Part shown: positions 15,305 through 17,108 of the stretch, piece by piece
Layout: every line of letters begins with the position of its first letter
Position numbering within the stretch: position 1 is the first letter of the stretch
NCBI GenBank assembly: GCA_964631745.1
Contig: CAZVWV010000085.1
Location: forward strand, 1 to 17,108
From: CAZVWV01 sp964631745
GTDB lineage: Bacteria > Bdellovibrionota_C > UBA2361 > JBGSMV01
Reading direction: 5' to 3'
Length of the DNA stretch: 17,108 nucleotides
The notes under the pieces: generated by a model
What the model was told of the DNA's origin: nothing
Database searches by the model: none
What the model saw: only the letters and a program-made list of their open reading frames with translations
Program-made: the position numbers and the translations under genes

Positions 15305-15313
15305 TTTAGTCAT

Positions 15314-16459
15314 ATGGACCCCATACGTTACTTGCAACCCATAATTAAAAGATTTTTGGAACGCCGCATGGTGTTTTTAGGCGGCCCACGTCAGGTTGGA
15401 AAGACCACCCTGGCACTTGGCTTCCTCGACCCGCCGGTTGTGAGCAACCCAGCCTATCTGAATTGGGATGATATCTCTTCGCGCTCCCTCCTTAGAAAAG
15501 GTGAGCTGCCCTCAAATGAAATCGTGCTAATCGATGAAATTCACAAATTCAAGAACTGGAGGGGGCTAATCAAGGGCTTTTATGATAAACGAAAAGATTT
15601 TCAAAAGTTCATCGTAACCGGGTCTGCCAGACTCGACCACTATCGACGGGGAGGAGACTCCTTACTTGGACGTTATCGATACTTGAGACTACATCCTTTA
15701 TCAGCAAGGGAGTTAAAACTTCAATCGACCTCTGACCTTGATCATCTCTTACATTTTGGCGGATTTCCCGAGCCATACTATTTGGGAGATGATGTCGAAC
15801 TAAAACTGTGGCAACGCGAACGTTTGTACCGGCTTGTAAATGACGACATTCGAAATTTGGAAAATCTTAGAGAGTATTCAACCCTTGAACTATTGGCGGA
15901 AACCTTACCAAATAGGGTCGGCTCGATCTTGTCAATCAACTCGCTAGCTGAAGATCTCTCTGTGAATCACAGAACTGTAGAAAGTTGGGTACGCATATTA
16001 GAGCAGATCTATTACTGCTTCCGAATTCCACCTTTTGGTGCACCAAAAATTAGAGCCGTGAAGAAAGAAAAGAAACTTTACTTATGGGACTGGAGTAGTG
16101 TGGAATCAGACGGTGCTAAATTCGAAAACTTGGTGGCGAGTCAACTATTGCAAAGCTGCCATTTTCTTGAAGACTCGCAAGGCGATCTGATGGAACTACG
16201 CTTTTTGAGAGATAGTCAGAAAAGAGAGATAGATTTTGTGGTGCTTAAGAATAAGAAACCCTTATTCGCAGTCGAGTGTAAAACTGGCGAGCGTGCGCTA
16301 TCTCCGCATCTGAAGTATTTTAAAGAACGCACCTCCATACCGTTCTTCTTCCAGGTGCATCGCGGTCAGAAAGACTACCAGCCCGAAAGCAAGATTAGGG
16401 TTATCCCATTTTTAAAGTTTTGCAATGAGCTCTTGCCGCAACTCCTACCGACGCTGTAA
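15314..16459 (+). CDS. AAA ATPase with DUF4143 domain
   Basis: This 381-aa protein has the standard two-part build of this family. The N-terminal ATPase half has Walker A GGPRQVGKTT (23-32), Walker B VLIDE (71-75) and VTGSAR (101-106, sensor position). The C-terminal DUF4143 half contains a winged-helix-like segment (SINSLAEDLSVNHRTVESWVRILE, about 207-230) and a PD-(D/E)xK-type motif: E271, D307 in EIDFV, and E321-x-K323 in VECKTG. These ATPases are widespread, strain-variable and of unknown function. The nuclease-like residues suggest DNA binding or cleavage. No Shine-Dalgarno is visible before the ATG; operator 2 occupies that space. The winged helix makes autoregulation through the two operators plausible. 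Confidence 0.9.
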   Translation: MDPIRYLQPIIKRFLERRMVFLGGPRQVGKTTLALGFLDPPVVSNPAYLNWDDISSRSLLRKGELPSNEIVLIDEIHKFKNWRGLIKGFYDKRKDFQKFIVTGSARLDHYRRGGDSLLGRYRYLRLHPLSARELKLQSTSDLDHLLHFGGFPEPYYLGDDVELKLWQRERLYRLVNDDIRNLENLREYSTLELLAETLPNRVGSILSINSLAEDLSVNHRTVESWVRILEQIYYCFRIPPFGAPKIRAVKKEKKLYLWDWSSVESDGAKFENLVASQLLQSCHFLEDSQGDLMELRFLRDSQKREIDFVVLKNKKPLFAVECKTGERALSPHLKYFKERTSIPFFFQVHRGQKDYQPESKIRVIPFLKFCNELLPQLLPTL

Positions 16460-16550
16460 AGGCACGTAAACATCATTCACAAGCCCCACTGGCCTAAATC
16501 CACCCCTCAAGTTAAATTAGCCCTCAATTTTATTAACCTTACGGAGAACT

Positions 16551-16973
16551 ATGAAAAAACTATTTGTCTTTATCCTCTCATTATTCACAGCATCTTCCGT
16601 CTTGGCCTCTGGAAAACCGGTAAAACTTCCGTCCGGCCTGCAGTATGAAGATCTGCAAGTAGGGAGCGGCGCCGAGGCTACCAGCGGTAAAACCATCTCG
16701 GTGCATTATACCGGTTGGCTTGCAACCGGGGAGAAGTGGGAGAGGGGCGCTAAGTTTGATAGCTCCAAAGATCACGGCCAGCCGTTCTCATTTCCGCTTG
16801 GTGCCGGGATGGTGATAAAGGGCTGGGATGAGGGTTGCGTCGGAATGAAAGTGGGCGGCAAACGCGTCCTTATGATCCCAAGCGCGCTGGGATACGGAGC
16901 TCGCGGTGCAGGCGGAGCGATTCCACCAAATGCTAATCTTGTATTTGAAGTTGAGCTCTTGGATGTGAAGTAG
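16551..16973 (+). CDS. Periplasmic FKBP-type peptidyl-prolyl cis-trans isomerase
   Basis: This 140-aa protein has a signal peptide (MKK start, hydrophobic 4-18, cleavage probably after VLA at 19) and one FKBP domain that catalyses prolyl isomerisation during envelope protein folding. Active-site residues match FKBP12: Y53, F69-D70 (FDSS), V88-I89 and W92 in GMVIKGWDEG (86-95), Y115 and F132. It lacks the N-terminal dimerisation helices of FkpA/Mip, so it is a minimal periplasmic FKBP. The segment LATGEKWERGAKFDSS carries about five extra residues compared with the usual LxDGTxFDSS. GGAG at 16543-16546 lies 4 nt before the ATG. Probably a single-gene unit. Confidence 0.92.
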   Translation: MKKLFVFILSLFTASSVLASGKPVKLPSGLQYEDLQVGSGAEATSGKTISVHYTGWLATGEKWERGAKFDSSKDHGQPFSFPLGAGMVIKGWDEGCVGMKVGGKRVLMIPSALGYGARGAGGAIPPNANLVFEVELLDVK

Positions 16974-16997
16974 ACTTTGCGACATATCTCAAACAGA

Positions 16998-17032
16998 CCC
17001 CCAAGAGACCGGCCTGGCCGGCCACTTGGGGG
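16998..17032 (+). terminator. Compound hairpin after the FKBP gene
   Basis: An outer stem CCCCCAAG (16998-17005) pairs with CTTGGGGG (17025-17032), and inside it CCGGCC (17009-17014) pairs with GGCCGG (17016-17021). It starts 24 bp after the stop codon. No T-run follows on the + strand, so if it terminates transcription it is not a textbook intrinsic terminator; it could instead stabilise the mRNA 3' end. Confidence 0.5.
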
Positions 17033-17108
17033 CGCCCATATCACAAAAAACCCGTAACCGTTCAGGGGGTGATAAAGTGGGGTGAGATCAGTTAGTTATA
17101 ACGCGGTA

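Noticed and set aside
17038..17070. T-run on the minus strand (complement of AAAAAA) as a terminator of a gene beyond the window
   Set aside because: Only a three-pair CCC/GGG stem precedes the run, too weak to support.

Overview
The window looks like chromosomal DNA from a free-living Gram-negative bacterium of moderate G+C content. The evidence is an ADP-heptose epimerase (LPS inner core), secreted proteins with Sec signal peptides, and a flagellin-family protein. A deltaproteobacterial-grade lineage (Bdellovibrionota, Myxococcota and relatives) is possible from the style of the genes, but this is a weak inference. I saw no rRNA, tRNA, CRISPR array or transposase.

Region 1 (1-3930) is a sugar/surface-polysaccharide module on the + strand: an LhgO-type FAD oxidase, a GDP-4-keto-6-deoxymannose reductase-like SDR, a small minus-strand ORF, and CDP-glucose 4,6-dehydratase (rfbG). 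A 62-bp stem-loop element occurs in direct orientation at each end (1-62 and 3868-3929, 55/62 identical). The module holds isolated steps of GDP-sugar and CDP-sugar pathways. The partner genes (gmd, rfbF, rfbH) are not here.

Region 2 (3980-5458) has a secreted staphylococcal-nuclease homologue (-) divergent from an EamA/DMT transporter (+).

Region 3 (5450-13967) is the most distinctive part. On the minus strand lies a 1673-aa secreted protein with 14 FG-GAP repeats (2 x 7), a Pro/Thr stalk, a DxDxDG calcium-binding segment and a basic Cys-containing tail. Divergent from it, across a 274-bp spacer with three inverted repeats, is a 673-aa protein whose ends resemble the D0/D1 coiled coils of flagellin and whose middle looks like a beta-propeller. 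Convergent with that gene, with overlapping 3' ends, is a minus-strand pair: a CBS-domain protein followed by a degenerate CheY-like pseudo-receiver. I suggest, as inference only, that this is a surface or motility locus: two large propeller-bearing exported proteins and a small regulatory pair.

Region 4 (14211-17108) holds hldD, an AAA/DUF4143 ATPase behind two tandem near-identical palindromic operators, and a periplasmic FKBP-type prolyl isomerase followed by a compound hairpin. No gene-free stretch exceeds 300 bases. The longest is 10472-10745, described below.
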